A program made the translations under genes and the position numbers. This document shows positions 48,760 to 60,146 of a DNA stretch of 64,000 bases, piece after piece (position 1 is the stretch's first letter; every line of letters starts with the position of its first letter). Origin of the DNA: Labia minor (Eukaryota; Arthropoda; Insecta; Dermaptera; Spongiphoridae); assembly GCA_963082975.1 (NCBI GenBank), contig OY720346.1, positions 42,633,296-42,697,295 on the forward strand. The letters run 5' to 3'. The notes under the pieces are model-generated. The model made no database searches and had not been told where the DNA came from. It was given only the letters and a program-made list of their open reading frames with translations.

Positions 48760-50210
48760 CTAGCTGCTCAGAGCTCCTTCGTCGCTCTTCACACCTAGAC
48801 GGGGGCTCCGCCCTCTGTACCCCCGAGTGGTACATAGTATTTGGTTGAAAGTAGTAAAAGGTTTACATCCATTTTGTTTCAATCAGTGTATAACATAAAA
48901 CATTCATTTCTTATTGTGTGATTATTTAAAATATATTTTAATTTAATCAGTAAATTAATTATATATATTATTATTGAATATGTTATATCTATCTATCTAT
49001 GTGGCTCAACAGTACTCGAAAGTTCTTGGCAGCTACAACCAGATTTCTCCAAGTGTCCTTATCCTGAGCCTCTGTTCCATCTCTCTTATGTCATTCCTTG
49101 GTGTCCTCATCTTTCTTTGGCCCATAAATGCTGGGAAGAATCCTATTCTCAAATACTCTAAATCCACTCTTAACTCCTAAGATCAAAGACCATGTTTCAC
49201 ACCCATATAATACAACAGACAAAATAATTGTTTTATATATTTTAATTTTGATTCCCTTTTATAATAATTTTGATGAGATAACCCTCTTTATTGCATGATA
49301 ACAGGCGTTTCCCGATTGCAACCTCGATTTAAATTCTTCTCAAATATTATTATCCTTCGTGATTACATTCAATTTTTCTACATATTCAAATTCTACATTT
49401 TGTATGTTAATAGTGCTCCTGTTTGTTTCTAAATATTTTTATTTATCATTATTAATTTCAAACCTCATCTCTTTTCCTACCTTGATTAATCTTTCCTAGC
49501 TATCTGTAATTGCAATTGCCGAATCTTCTATTATATTTAAGTCGTCTGGGTCACCTAATATTTTACAATTGATTTCCGCATCTTATTCTTTTTTTACTAT
49601 CTTCAAGAGAAATTTGAAGATCAAAATTTGAAAAAGTTTATCCGGATCTATTGAGTCATGCGTAGGTTTTACTAAAGTCTACAAATAATTAGTGAACACA
49701 AATATTGAATTCGCGGTTTTTTTTCGAATATCTATCATAATGAAAATATCTTAATTAATGATGATCTATTTGGCCTGAACCCGCATGATATCTTCTAATA
49801 TTTCCTCCGCCTATGGTTCGTAAGTATTGTATATGTTATAATAGAGATATAATAGTATATTTCTTGATCATTTCATTTTGATATTTCAATTTAATTGAAT
49901 GAACAACACGGAGAACTATATAAACTTCAAAAAATTAAATTCTGTGGTTATTGATTAGATATTAATAAAATTTAAAGACTATGTTACCATAGAGGTATAT
50001 AAGAATATTGTGATGTAATTTCATAGAAATCGTTTCAGCTAATTTTGAGTCTATAACATCCTTAATTTCCGGACAGACAGACATGAAAAATTCTAAAGTC
50101 ACTCTTGGATTCTAGAGGTCATGAAACGCGAAGATATGCAAAAAATTTTAAATTCTGAGCAATGTGCAGACAATAACCTTTTTTTATATAATAATAATAA
50201 TATATAGATT
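48760..50210 (+). mobile_element. GC-hairpin / TATATAGAT element with LINE inserted
   Basis: The 5' end is GC-rich: CTAGCTGCTCAGAGCTCC, then GACGGGGGCTCCGCCCTC and TGTACCCCCGAG. It runs into TTTGTTTCAATCAGTGTATA. The 3' end (about 49900-50210) contains GATGTAATTTCATAGAAATC, TCCGGACAGACAGACATG, GCAATGTGCAGACA and an AT-rich terminus ending TATATAGATT. The 3' end recurs at 52583-52872, and both ends recur inverted at 55499-55792. The middle is replaced by the LINE fragment 48990-49740. The family resembles small elements widespread in arthropods; the class (Helitron-like or other) is not settled. Confidence 0.65.
48990..49740 (-). pseudogene. LINE ORF2 fragment: reverse transcriptase end to C-terminus
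   Basis: Read on the minus strand with frameshifts, blocks appear in the order expected for a non-LTR reverse transcriptase. A GDPDDLNIIEDSAIAITDS-like palm motif (the DD pair of the catalytic YADD box) comes first, then the EKLN region, then IKIYKTIILSVVLYGCETWS (thumb), RVFENRILPSIYGPKKDED, and finally TWRNLVVAAKNFR with the GATA tail (seen as ATCTATCTATCTATGTGGC near 48985). Several stops and shifts make it dead. It is the longest copy of the LINE also seen at 960, 2755 and 56985. Confidence 0.8.
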
Positions 50211-50290
50211 TATATATTAATCTAAAATTTATCTTATTAGTCTTGTAAACGTTGTAAGTATAAATCTTTCTGTCTTTCTATCTTGAAAAT

Positions 50291-50506
50291 GTTCAATTTG
50301 TTTATAGTTTTAAATTACCAATTGTCGGTTAAGTGAGAATTTTTTTTTTTGATGTTCAATTGTTTTTGTTTATAATTCTAAATTATCAAGTGTCGGTTAA
50401 GTAGGAAATTTCTTTTTTGTTTGTTTCTATGACAGCAAAAAAGTAAACAAATTACACATACACATACATACATACATACAAACACTCTCCTTTATATATA
50501 TAGATT
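50291..50506. repeat. Diverged tandem pair of about 60 bp plus TATATAGATT end
   Basis: GTTCAATTTGTTTATAGTTTTAAATTACCA... ending TGTCGGTTAAGT is repeated once, diverged, by 50412. This is followed by a CATA run and CTCCTTTATATATATAGATT, which resembles the 3' end of the 48760 family. Confidence 0.5.
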
Positions 50507-51189
50507 TATAAATTCCTACTTTCTACTTTTGCTACTTTTAAACTATACTTTTTAAGTATTAAAATAAATAAAATAATAATAAAACTCCTATAACTATTAT
50601 ACAATTAAATTCAAAATTAATAACAAAAAAAATCAAATATTTTTCATATCATAAAATAAAATTAAATAAAATTTCAGATCATGAAATTTAATAAATTATG
50701 TTGAATCGCAAATAAAGAAATAATAAATTATTAAAATTTGAAATTATAATAAATAAAAAACCAAATAAATAAATTATAATATATTTTTCTTTCTTTTCAT
50801 AAATTTATTTTTTTTTTTTAAAAAATATTAATAAATATTTGTATTAATTTATTGAATAAATAGAAATTGTGATTATTCTCAAATTTTCTAAAATTTTAAA
50901 CTAAATTAATTCATCATGAAAGAACAGAAAAATTTTGTACAAATATCATTATTTTATTTGATATTATTATTATATTATTTTATAAGAAATATTTTTAATA
51001 TTAATCAGCTATTTATAAGAACTGCTGAATGACCGGTTAATAATATAAAATATTTAAAATTTTCAAATTATTTTTTAGAATAAAATCAGGTGAGATCATC
51101 AGACAACTTTCCCTTACTTTGTTTTTATAATTTTGTTGAAATTTGATGTTGATGTTCGATTTCTTAATTTTTTTTTATTTTTATTAGCA
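50507..51189. other. AT-rich DNA, nothing recognised
   Basis: Very AT-rich. No gene, exon or named repeat. Confidence 0.45.
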
Positions 51190-51381
51190 ATATGAGAACG
51201 TTACTTTCAAAAATAAAAAAAAATTGATGATAGGTCAGAAGTACAGCATTTAGATTATACAGTAAACATTTATGAATGTTTAATATTAAAAACTATGCAT
51301 ATATTTATTATGTGGGAAAATTTTAAATTTTTAATGGGGGGCATGGTATAAAAAAGGTTTGACAACACTGTTTTAAAGTAA
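51190..51381 (-). mobile_element. hAT-like terminal sequence
   Basis: Read on the minus strand from 51381 it starts CAGTGTTGTCAAACCTTTTT, then TATACCATGCCCCCC and an A/T-rich stretch. This matches the usual look of hAT MITE ends (CAGTGxTT.C.AACCTTTTT). The opposite end is not found, so the left limit is approximate. Confidence 0.45.
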
Positions 51382-51689
51382 TCCATTTTGAAAATTCATA
51401 ATTTAATAGTACTTCAAAGTGAATACAACTTTCGGATATTCAAAATAATTTTGTTTCATATTATTAGAGAATTTAATCAAAATTGAGAGAGCGGTTTTTG
51501 AGAAAACTTCAAAAAATAATAAAATGTAAAGTTAGATTTTAGTTAAATAGTTCCAATCAAACACTTTGTTTTTGAGTTACTCTAACCACATACACACAGA
51601 CTTAGTCCCACTCATATCATTTTGCATAACTAATTTTTTTTTTAAATTAGGGGGACCTTAAAACCGAATTTGAATTTTTGACCATCCTA

Positions 51690-51746
51690 GGCGGCAACTG
51701 ACTAGATAGGCGCTGTTAAAATATACAAAAGTCAGAGTTTTTTTTT
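51690..51746 (+). repeat. SINE 3' tail fragment
   Basis: ACTAGATAGGCGCTGTTAAA, then ATACAAAAGTCAGAG and a T run, match the 3' tail of the SINE at 22511-22795 on its minus strand (ACTTGATAGGCGTTGTCC... ACAAAAGTCAGAGGG plus T run). Confidence 0.6.
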
Positions 51747-52582
51747 AAGTAAGTAATAAATAAAATGAAGAATGAATTGTAAAAAAAAACATAAAAATTG
51801 AAGATACAATATAATAGATAAGAGATAAATATGAAATATAATTCTAATTCAAAAATCTAAAATATCTAAATATATTGCCAAGATAAAAAAATTGTCCATA
51901 TTGCGTTTAGATTTGCTTCTCTTGATAATCTTTCTCATATCATAATAAAAGAACGAAGAAGAAGAAGAAGAAGTAGAAAAAAAAAACAAAAAGCATTTGC
52001 TATTTGCTATTTATATGGAAATCTATCAAAATAGAAAAAAATGGGTGGGAATTTTTATTTTTCTCTTAAAAAAAAAATTGTTTGTTCTTTTTCTTCAAAG
52101 GAGAAATGAAAGAAAAAGTCTTTTGGTCACTCGATTCTCAAATAGCCTTAACGCCTTTTTTGCATTCCAATTTCTTTTTTTTTTTTACCGGGCTAAAAGA
52201 AAAAGGAGACGACGAATACGTGGGTGAGTAGAGGGTGGGGTTTCTCTTATTTTTATATTTCCTTCTATCCGATAAGAGATATTCGAATATCAGAAAAAGA
52301 AATTTACTACCGCAGTAGAGGAATTTATACACTCAACCACTTCTGCAAACACACATACCATACATTTAATGGAGATTCTATTAGAGTACCTACTTGAATT
52401 TGAATTTTACCAAAGTCCGGTCTCAGATAAATTATTACTTGACCAACCTTTAGGGATCTTGCGTTTATATAGTAGGAATGTATATATACATACTCCATGT
52501 TCGATATTTTATAGAAGTTATTTTATTTTCTCTATTCTTTTTATAATTTTATTCTTCTTCTTTGCGCTGCTGAATGACAACA
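51747..52582. other. AT-rich DNA with AAG run, no gene supported
   Basis: GAAGAAGAAGAAG is near 51956-51973. ORFs at 51997-52227, 52138-52332 and 52369-52629 have no domain or repeat signature; the last overlaps a transposon end. Confidence 0.4.
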
Positions 52583-52872
52583 TGTACATATCCAATTTTA
52601 AAAAATTAATTTCTGTGGTTATTGTTTAGATATTAATTAATAAAATTTATAGCCTATGAACAAATAGAGGTATGTAAGAATATTGTGATGTAATTTCATC
52701 GAAATCGGTTCAGTCAATTTTGAGTCTATAAAGTGAGAATTTCCGGACAGGCAGACATGAAAAATTCTAAAGTCACTTTTGGATTCTGGAAATCATGAAA
52801 TGTGAAGATATGCAAAAATTATTAAATTCTGAGCAATGTGCAGACAAAAAACTTTTTATATATATATAGATT
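52583..52872 (+). mobile_element. 3' end of the GC-hairpin / TATATAGAT element
   Basis: Closely matches 49925-50210: TTAATTTCTGTGGTTATTG, TGTGATGTAATTTCATCGAA, TCCGGACAGGCAGACATG, AGTCACTTTTGGATTCTGG, GCAATGTGCAGACA and a TATATATATAGATT terminus at 52872. The 5' part is absent. Confidence 0.7.
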
Positions 52873-53375
52873 ATTGTAATATTATATATTATATTATTTT
52901 ATTATTTTTATTATTATATTTATGTATATATAGATGATAATAATTAATATTATAGACATATTCAGAGACAATGAATTATTATTTACCGAGTATACAAAAA
53001 TTGATATACAAGACAAAAAAATTTAATTATTTAAAAATAAAAAAAAAATAATAAAATGTATGTTATTTGTTGTATATTTATTTTAATATAATATTTTATA
53101 TATTAAATAAAAATAATAATATAATATTAATTTAATATCATTTTTAGAATTTTTTTTATTAACTTAAATTTTTATAACTAATGATTATGAATTTTATAAT
53201 TTTTTTCGAGTTTAAATAATATAATAATAAATGATATATGTAATAGAGATATTGATATAAAGAATCAGGAGAGGGGATGCTATTGTAATTATTATATCCA
53301 ATGAATCAAAGCAATGAATGCTACTGAAATAAACTTTCATTATATATTTTATATAAATTTAATAATAATTCTTCT

Positions 53376-53409
<34 letters not shown>

Positions 53410-54885
53410 TATATGAAATAATAATAGAGTTATTTATTAGTGAAATTTTGCCAATGACACATGACATAATATATCAATTAACTATATTTAATATTTTTAT
53501 TCAAATTATTTATTTATTTAAAATAATGAGATGCTAATTTCCCATGTCATTATTCGCCTATACGAAATAATATAATACACAATGCAATCATATTATTACT
53601 AAAAATATTATTTGTCAGTATTATGATATACATTTTTATTATATCTACCTATATATTTATGTCCAAATAGTTCTCTAAAAAAAACATCAAAATGATGTTA
53701 TTATTAATTGGTGAATAATAATAATTTAGATTTATTTACAGTATAAATCATACACGAGATTTTTTTATTTATTATATAAGTATACTTTCATTTAAAATTT
53801 AAATCACCTTTTAAAAAATAATGAATATATATATATACTTATATATATATGAAAATAAAAATATGTATATGTAATATTTACTATTAAATATTATTATATA
53901 TTTTTATACATTTAAATATTGATAATTTAATAACATTTATTTTTTGAATATTATAATAAATAAAATAAACATTGGTTTGTTTGTTTTTTTTTAAATTTTT
54001 TATTATTCTGAATGATTAAAGAACCCAAAATTTTCATTGAGAATAGATTTTAACAAAATCTTTTATTAAAAATTATAAATTGCATGAGAGTAAATATATT
54101 TTAATAATAAAATGAAAGAAACTTTCTTTTACTTTCCGTTAAGAAAAGAGAAAATGAAAAGTCGATTGGATTGGTGGGTATTTTAGACAAAAAGTGAGTA
54201 GAGCGAGGGAGAGAGGAAGAGATAGGTTAGAAAGCAGAAAAGAAGAAGAAGGGTGAAAAGTTTGTTCAAATATGTGCTGAATCTTTTACTCTTGGGAAGG
54301 AAGAAGCAGAGAGAAGTTTAATGTGTGCTGTAATTTGGGAGGATAGGCTTCGTAAAACGTCAAAAATATATTTCTTTAACCTCTTCCTCCTCTCTCTCTT
54401 TATATATATATATAGGATTAAATGTAAAATCCATGAAAATGAGAAAAAATACTCTAATATGATATTAAGATAGAATTTTAAAATATCATTAAAATATCTT
54501 TATTAAAAATCTGTTCTTAAAAAAAAAATACACAATTGAAAATATTTTATTCTTCCCTCAATCTCTTTTTCCCTTGAGTCCCACCATCCATGTATTTGCT
54601 AAGTAAAACATACCCTAATATTATATACATTTTCTTATGTTATCCATTTAAAATTGTTACGATTATTTGAAACTTACTCATTGATTGATATTGAGACAAA
54701 CTGTGTACAATCTTATAAGTTTATAAAATGCTATCCTTAACATGTCATCAAGGTAAGATACATTCATGCTTCATTTTAAAATACTAGTGATCCTGAATCA
54801 CGCTTAAGATTTTAGAAACTTACAATTAAATTATGTATCAATATTTTAAAAAATACATTTCTCATAACAAGTGATGAGGGACATA
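52873..54885. other. Very AT-rich DNA, nothing recognised
   Basis: Dominated by TA runs (for example 53377-53402 and 53827-53850) and A/T tracts. No coding region or named repeat. Purine-rich at 54120-54320. Confidence 0.45.
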
Positions 54886-54950
54886 TAGAGTGGCTATGCG
54901 AGCCACATACGGCCCGCGAGCCATAAATTGAGTATATTTGTTCTAATATA
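54886..54950. repeat. hAT-end-like GC-rich fragment
   Basis: GAGTGGCTATGCGAGCCACA, followed by TACGGCCCGCGAGCC, resembles the ends of hAT-type non-autonomous elements (GGCC...GCGGCCCGC patterns). It is only about 50 bp and isolated. Confidence 0.35.
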
Positions 54951-54979
54951 TAGAAATTTAGAATATTTGTTTTGAGAGA

Positions 54980-55489
54980 TTGGTAATTATATTGAATGGT
55001 CATCTAGTCAAGGAATGGGATAAAACTGTACCAGTGGGTTCCTTTTTTAATTCCAAATAAATTTTTCTTATTCAATTTTTGTGGGTCGGTTCTAATTTAC
55101 TAGATAAAAAGGACTAAAGTTTTCCAGATTAGCTTATTATGAACCTTGAAATATGATGTCATTAAGTAATGTTTTATTCACTAATTCACTAATTATTCAC
55201 TATTTGTAATTTTCGGTTTTTTGGGTTCGGTTTGGATATAGAGAAATTATTTAATTAATTAATTTTTTAATTTTTCTATATCTAATCCGAACTGAAAAAA
55301 CATCCCCAGAAATTTGTGGTGCCCTCTGATGGTCAAATTAATAAAACATAGTAGCTAAATAGAATATCTCGTAAACTAGAAGTGACCCGCAAAAATTGCA
55401 TAAAAAAATTTATTTGAAATTAAAAAAGGAACCCGCTGGTAAAGTTTTATCCAAATCCATGACTGGATGACCATTCAATATAATTGCCG
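54980..55489. mobile_element. Foldback element with nested inverted repeats (about 510 bp)
   Basis: The outer arms are 54980-55107 and 55365-55489. Both read TAATTATATTGAATGGTCAT at the end and GGGTTCCTTTTTTAATT inside when oriented alike; similarity extends over roughly 125 bp with scattered differences. An inner pair (about 55211-55258 and 55261-55305) has GGTTCGGTTTGGATATAG opposite CTATATCTAATCCGAACTG. A single strand could fold into one long hairpin. No ORF and no clear target duplication. Confidence 0.75.
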
Positions 55490-55498
55490 AGAGATTTA

Positions 55499-55792
55499 TC
55501 TATATATATATATATATAAAGGTTTTTGTCTGCACATTGCTCAGAATTTAAAATTATTTGCATATCTTCGAGTAACGTAGAGCCAGAGCCCAGAGATAGA
55601 TAAATAGAACATATACAAGAACACAAAAAAATGATTGTTTTATGTAATATACTGATTGAAACAAAATGGATGAAAACCTTTTAAATACAGACTTTCAACC
55701 TACGATGTATCACTCGGGGGTACAGAGGGCGGAGCCCCCGTCTAGATGTAAAGAGCGCCAAAGGCGCTCTGTGCAGCAAGTTATTTATATAA
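55499..55792 (-). mobile_element. GC-hairpin / TATATAGAT element, compact inverted copy
   Basis: On the minus strand it starts AACTTGCTGCACAGAGCGCC. The palindrome GAGCGCC TTT GGCGCTC is perfect here. It continues with GACGGGGGCTCCGCCCTC, TGTACCCCCGAGTG and TTTTGTTTCAATCAG, then after a short piece joins GAAGATATGCAAATAATT, GCAATGTGCAGACA and ends TATATATAGAT. Both family ends are joined within about 290 bp. The middle keeps roughly 25 bp of the LINE 3' end (TAGAGCCAGAGCCCAGAGAT on the plus strand). Confidence 0.75.
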
Positions 55793-56157
55793 TTGGAATT
55801 ATTTTAACATTTAAAATTCCTGTTTAAGCAAAAACTATCTAAGTTTCTATCATTTATCTACATTCTAACTAGTTTCTACTCTTTTGTATTTTAAAGATGA
55901 TGCAGCGTAGTCTTTAATGTTATTGAATCGGCAACAAACTCTTCAAATTGTGTCAGAAGATACTATTGGTAATTTTTACTTTAATATAAACTTCTAACAA
56001 TTTCCAACATCCCACCAATACCAGTGTTCTTCCGAATTTTCAAATACTGAGAGAAATATATAAATAATTATAATATATCTTGTAATTTTTATTTTCTTCG
56101 AATAGATAAATAGAGATTAATTGGAGTGAAGAAGATGGAAATAAATATTTAACTTAC
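55793..56157. other. AT-rich DNA, nothing recognised
   Basis: No gene or repeat recognised before the candidate microexon. Confidence 0.4.
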
Positions 56158-56203
56158 CAATTGTGAAGCATAAAAGATGACACGCAGGACGAAGCGCCAC
56201 TAC
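56158..56203 (-). other. Candidate 46-nt microexon
   Basis: On the minus strand an upstream TATAATTTTGATTTCAG is a good 3' splice site and GTAAGTT directly after CACAATTG is a good 5' splice site. The 46 nt between them are about 50 percent GC in a roughly 25 percent GC setting, and two of three frames are open. One frame reads VVALRPACHLLCFTI and another SGASSCVSSFMLHN. Too short to identify. Splice-like flanks can arise by chance. Confidence 0.35.
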
Positions 56204-56984
56204 CTGAAATCAAAATTATATAATAAATTATTTATATTTATTTATTCAATTTATAGGGTTTAAGATAACATAAATCCAATTCAGATAACATGAATATCTG
56301 TGTATGTATAATAATATACCTTCCGTATGTTGATTTCTATTAATTTAATTCATTCTCAAGAGGAATGTAAAACAAGATTAATAAATATTATTTTAACATT
56401 TGTTATGAATATATCTGATGGACAATACTACAGGACTTTTAGATAAAGGAATAGTAGAACAATGTTGATTTTATTAAAGGTTTCACCATTTGATTGCTGT
56501 TATCCCTTCAAGGGAATTATATCATATTTATAATGAAAAATAAATATTTTAAATTTCAAGTTATTTTGATAATATAATATATATAATATGTAAATAATCT
56601 AAATCAAATATATTTTACAGTTGTATGAATAATAACTTATATATATAGATATTGTATCTTTATGGAAAGAATTTCAAAATTTTTCCCCCACCGTCACTTG
56701 AGAAGGGGTTATACGAATAAGAGATTAACATATCTTCACTCTTCCTCTTCTAAAATAATATCAATTAATATGATATATCATCTACATATTTTTAAAATAA
56801 AGAATCTGGTATTACCACAACTAAAAAATAAATTTAAAAAATTTTATTTAAAAAAATTATAATATATGAATATATGAATATCTTCTTCAATTGAATCAAT
56901 AATACTATATAATCTCTCCCTAACAAGACGTTAACTCTAAATCTTCATTCTTATATATATATAATGTTTCTTTGTAGCACATTT
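56204..56984. other. AT-rich DNA, nothing recognised
   Basis: The short ORF at 56662-56862 has no domain or supporting context. Confidence 0.4.
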
Positions 56985-57295
56985 ATGGACTGACAAAGAA
57001 GAATTCACTGGGGATTGGCGGAGATTGCAAACCTAGTGCAACCATAGTAGTAGTCATAAAATCAAGGAGTTTGGGACTCGTGGCTAGAATAAGTGAGAAA
57101 ATATAAATTAAAAACTTGCTGTAGGGGATCATTTCGAAAATGACCGGTTGGTAGTGCAAGGAGGCGGCGGGGAGAGGGACGTGAGGGAGTTAGGAAAGAA
57201 TAGAAGTTGGCTGTAGGTGGCTCAGGATAGGAACGGTTGAAGAAATTTGGTTGATGAGGCTATTTCAAGTTTCATAGCACCACATAGGTTGATAA
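56985..57295 (+). mobile_element. Decayed LINE 3' end
   Basis: Broken frames on the plus strand give TDKEEFTGDWRRLQT, then IKSRSLGLVARISE, then VRELGKNRSW and VAQDRN. The order equals the LINE C-terminus at 2755-3022 (TG.W..L, IKSR..G.VARM, VREMG..R.W, VAQD). Stops and shifts are numerous. The expected GATA tail is weak. Confidence 0.65.
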
Positions 57296-59480
57296 TAAAT
57301 AAATGAATATGAATTTTGAATTTAAAAATAAAGAATAAAAATCAAATAGTATATAATTAATGTTTTTTATGTGCGAGTGTGAGTAAGTCTAGATGAATTT
57401 CCCTTTAACTGGCTCTATTCCTCTTCTTTCCTCAACCCTATTTGATAGCCCTACGTGTGTGTGTGTGTGTGTGTGATAAAATGGACAATTTGTTCTCGGG
57501 CTCGAATCCCTCTATGAAAACCGAAATGTCATCTGAATGAAATATAGAGACCAAGTTCTCTTGATGTCGCAAATCGAGGTAGGGGTGAGTTGAAGGGGGG
57601 GGGGGGGGTAGGAGGAGGATAACACCTCCATTGGGAGTCTTCCATGGCGTTGGAAGCGGGCGGATGATAAACGTACACTTTTATTCCCTTACTAGGCATG
57701 AGGATGGGTAGAAGGGGATTCGCTTTACTGGATTTTAGCGTAAAAGGAAGCCTCCTAAATGTTTTGGCAGTTGAAAACAGAAGCACAAAAATAATAGAAT
57801 CAAACAAACAAACAAAAAAAAAACATAAAAATTGAATTTTAGTTTTTAAACTATAAATTTAATGCATTCATTTCTATAAATATTATCAAATAAATAAATA
57901 AATATAATATATAAATTAATAAATGAAAAAACGAGTGATCATTATTATTAGATCTTATTAATATAACAATCACAAAATCATCGTAGATAATAATTTACAA
58001 ATTGTTATAATTTATATGAATCATATTTCATAATATTTATATAATATCCTAATTTAAATAAGAAAAACTTTGAATTGTATTTAATATTTAAAAATAGAAC
58101 TTTGTTTTAGACCTGAATTTTATAATTCAATTGCTAATAAATTAATTAATTCATAAATCAATCAAGAGTATGATTAGTTTTAAATAAATTTATGTATTTT
58201 ACTTTATGCGCATTTGAAAATCAGAATATGGTAATTTATAAAAAGAAGAAATTAGTCAAACTTATAAAAAATAATAATAATAAAAATAATAATGATATTT
58301 TTATTTATTTAGAATTTTAAAGTTAATATCATAATCATAATAATGCATTTTTGTTGTTTGTTGTTGTTTGTTTTTTATTTTTCTAAATCCTTTGGGGGTT
58401 GCATTTTTCAATTCACCTCTTCTACTAACCCTCTCCCATCCCTCCACCCACCACTCTTAAATTTATTTTGCCTGCGGCCGAAACTTTGATAGGATATTCT
58501 CTCTTTTTCTCTCACACTCTCTGTTGTTTTGATGAAAAATTAAACGAATGATTTGATTGAATGACAATTTCATATATATATATATATATATGTACTATAT
58601 ACAGCCACTGACGAAATAAGTATATATATATATAAATATAGCACACACATTCAACTATACTATACTAGCATTACCGATTTTTTAAATTATTTTAGAAAAA
58701 TAAAAAAATAAAAATATTGTAAAATAATATCTAACTTTAAGACCATACCTACATAAATATATAAAAAACAAACAACAGGTAACAGAAATCCCCATAAAAA
58801 AATCATTCTTTTTTAAATAAAAAAGAATTTTAAATAAATAAATCCACTTGATTCTTATTCAAAAAACATACTTCACTCATACCATTCATCCGCCCCCAAT
58901 TTATCCAACCAGACATTAAAAAAAAATAAATCTCAATCAAAATTGATTTTATTTTTAAATTCTCTGTCAAAAAAAAATAATAAATAACAACAAAATGTGA
59001 ATATTATGTATATGTATATGAAAAAAATATATATCAAAATAATAAATATAAAAATTCATATACATTATTATTATATTATTATTATTATTATCTGATTTGT
59101 TATAATTACTCAGGTGGTAAACTTTGACCTACCCTTGATCTTTTTAAATGTTTAAGCTCAAATGATGCGGAAAGGGAATTCACCTTGGTCCGCATTTCAT
59201 TTCTGGATATTCTATTAAATAAGAAACTTGCAATTTATGTTGAAGCTTTGAAGAAGTTCTTATCAACTCTAATTGAATTCTTGGTGGTTCTGGTAACTTT
59301 TTTGGATACTACCCTTTCCACTGTGCTTCTAGATTTTTTTTAATTGAAATTGAGTCCATCATATTTCCTCTTTTTTCAATTTCACTCTTCTTAATGTTTT
59401 TGTTAAGGGGAACTCGTAAAATTGGCATTGCTTTTGTTGCTTATTGTTATTATTATTATTATTATATAGATTCATCATTT
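57296..59480. other. AT-rich DNA with GT and G runs
   Basis: GT run near 57455-57473, a run of about 13 G near 57596-57608, TA run at 58574-58591. GGGCTCGAATCCC near 57498 resembles a B-box but has no A-box partner. 59110-59340 is slightly GC-richer, and its minus strand holds an interrupted frame; I cannot identify it. The ORF at 57529-57807 crosses the G run and is not supported. Confidence 0.4.
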
Positions 59481-60146
59481 ATTTTTACTATCTCGCCAGA
59501 GATAGTATTGCGATCACGAAAATTTTCGATGTTGAGATTTTGATGTTTTTATACGTTTTGAAGGTTCCTGAATCATTTTCACTAAGGTTGAGAAAAATGT
59601 CTGTGTGTGTATGTGTGTGTGTGTGTGTGTGTATGTGTGTGTGTGTGTGTGTGTATGTGTGTGTGTGTGTGTGTGTATGTGTGTGTGTGTATGTATGTAG
59701 ACAAGATTACGCAAAAACGGTTTGAGCTAGAATGATGAAATTTGGTACATGGACATTATTCAAAATTCATAGTTTTCTATCAACTTTTGAGAAATGTAGC
59801 TCAACCGGAAGAGGGTCATTACCTACAACGTTTTGATTTTTTTTCCTCTAAAGTGACCGTAAAAATAAAAATATATGTTTTTCACATGATTAATAATTGT
59901 ATAAAACTGCTATATATAGAATTTCAGCTTGATTGAATTGCTGAAAGTACCAGAATTAATTTTTTAACACTGCAAATCTCACGCGCCAACACGTGCCATG
60001 GTGCCATCAATAAAAAGACAAACATGCGCTGGTTTAATATTTATTATTTATAATTTATAATTAATTAAATTTAATTTAAATATAATATATTATGTTATTT
60101 AATCCAATTCAAATTGCGAGTTTGTCGAGTGGAGACACTCCAGCTT
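59481..60146 (+). mobile_element. Unnamed long repeat, first unit of head-to-tail dimer
   Basis: It starts TTTTTACTATCTCGCCAGAG, passes TATTGCGATCACGAAAATTT, ATACGTTTTGAAGG and TTGAGAAAAATGTC, then a GT microsatellite (59599-59698). TAGCTCAACCGGAAGAGGGT, CACGCGCCAACACGTGCC and GTCGAGTGGAGACACTCCAG (the end) follow. GAGTGGAGACACTC contains a small palindrome. It matches 9495-10031 inverted and 60147-60613 directly. Confidence 0.8.
59599..59698 (+). repeat. GT microsatellite, about 100 bp
   Basis: GT units interrupted by single GTAT steps. It sits at the same internal point where the second unit has only a short GT run (60269-60280), so it expanded within the element. Confidence 0.9.

Noticed and set aside
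57529-57807. 92-residue minus-strand ORF with a proline run
   Set aside because: The proline run is the translation of a G homopolymer. No homology is recognisable.
59444-59725. 93-residue ORF on plus strand and its minus-strand partner
   Set aside because: Most of both translations come from the GT microsatellite. The region is a repeat copy.
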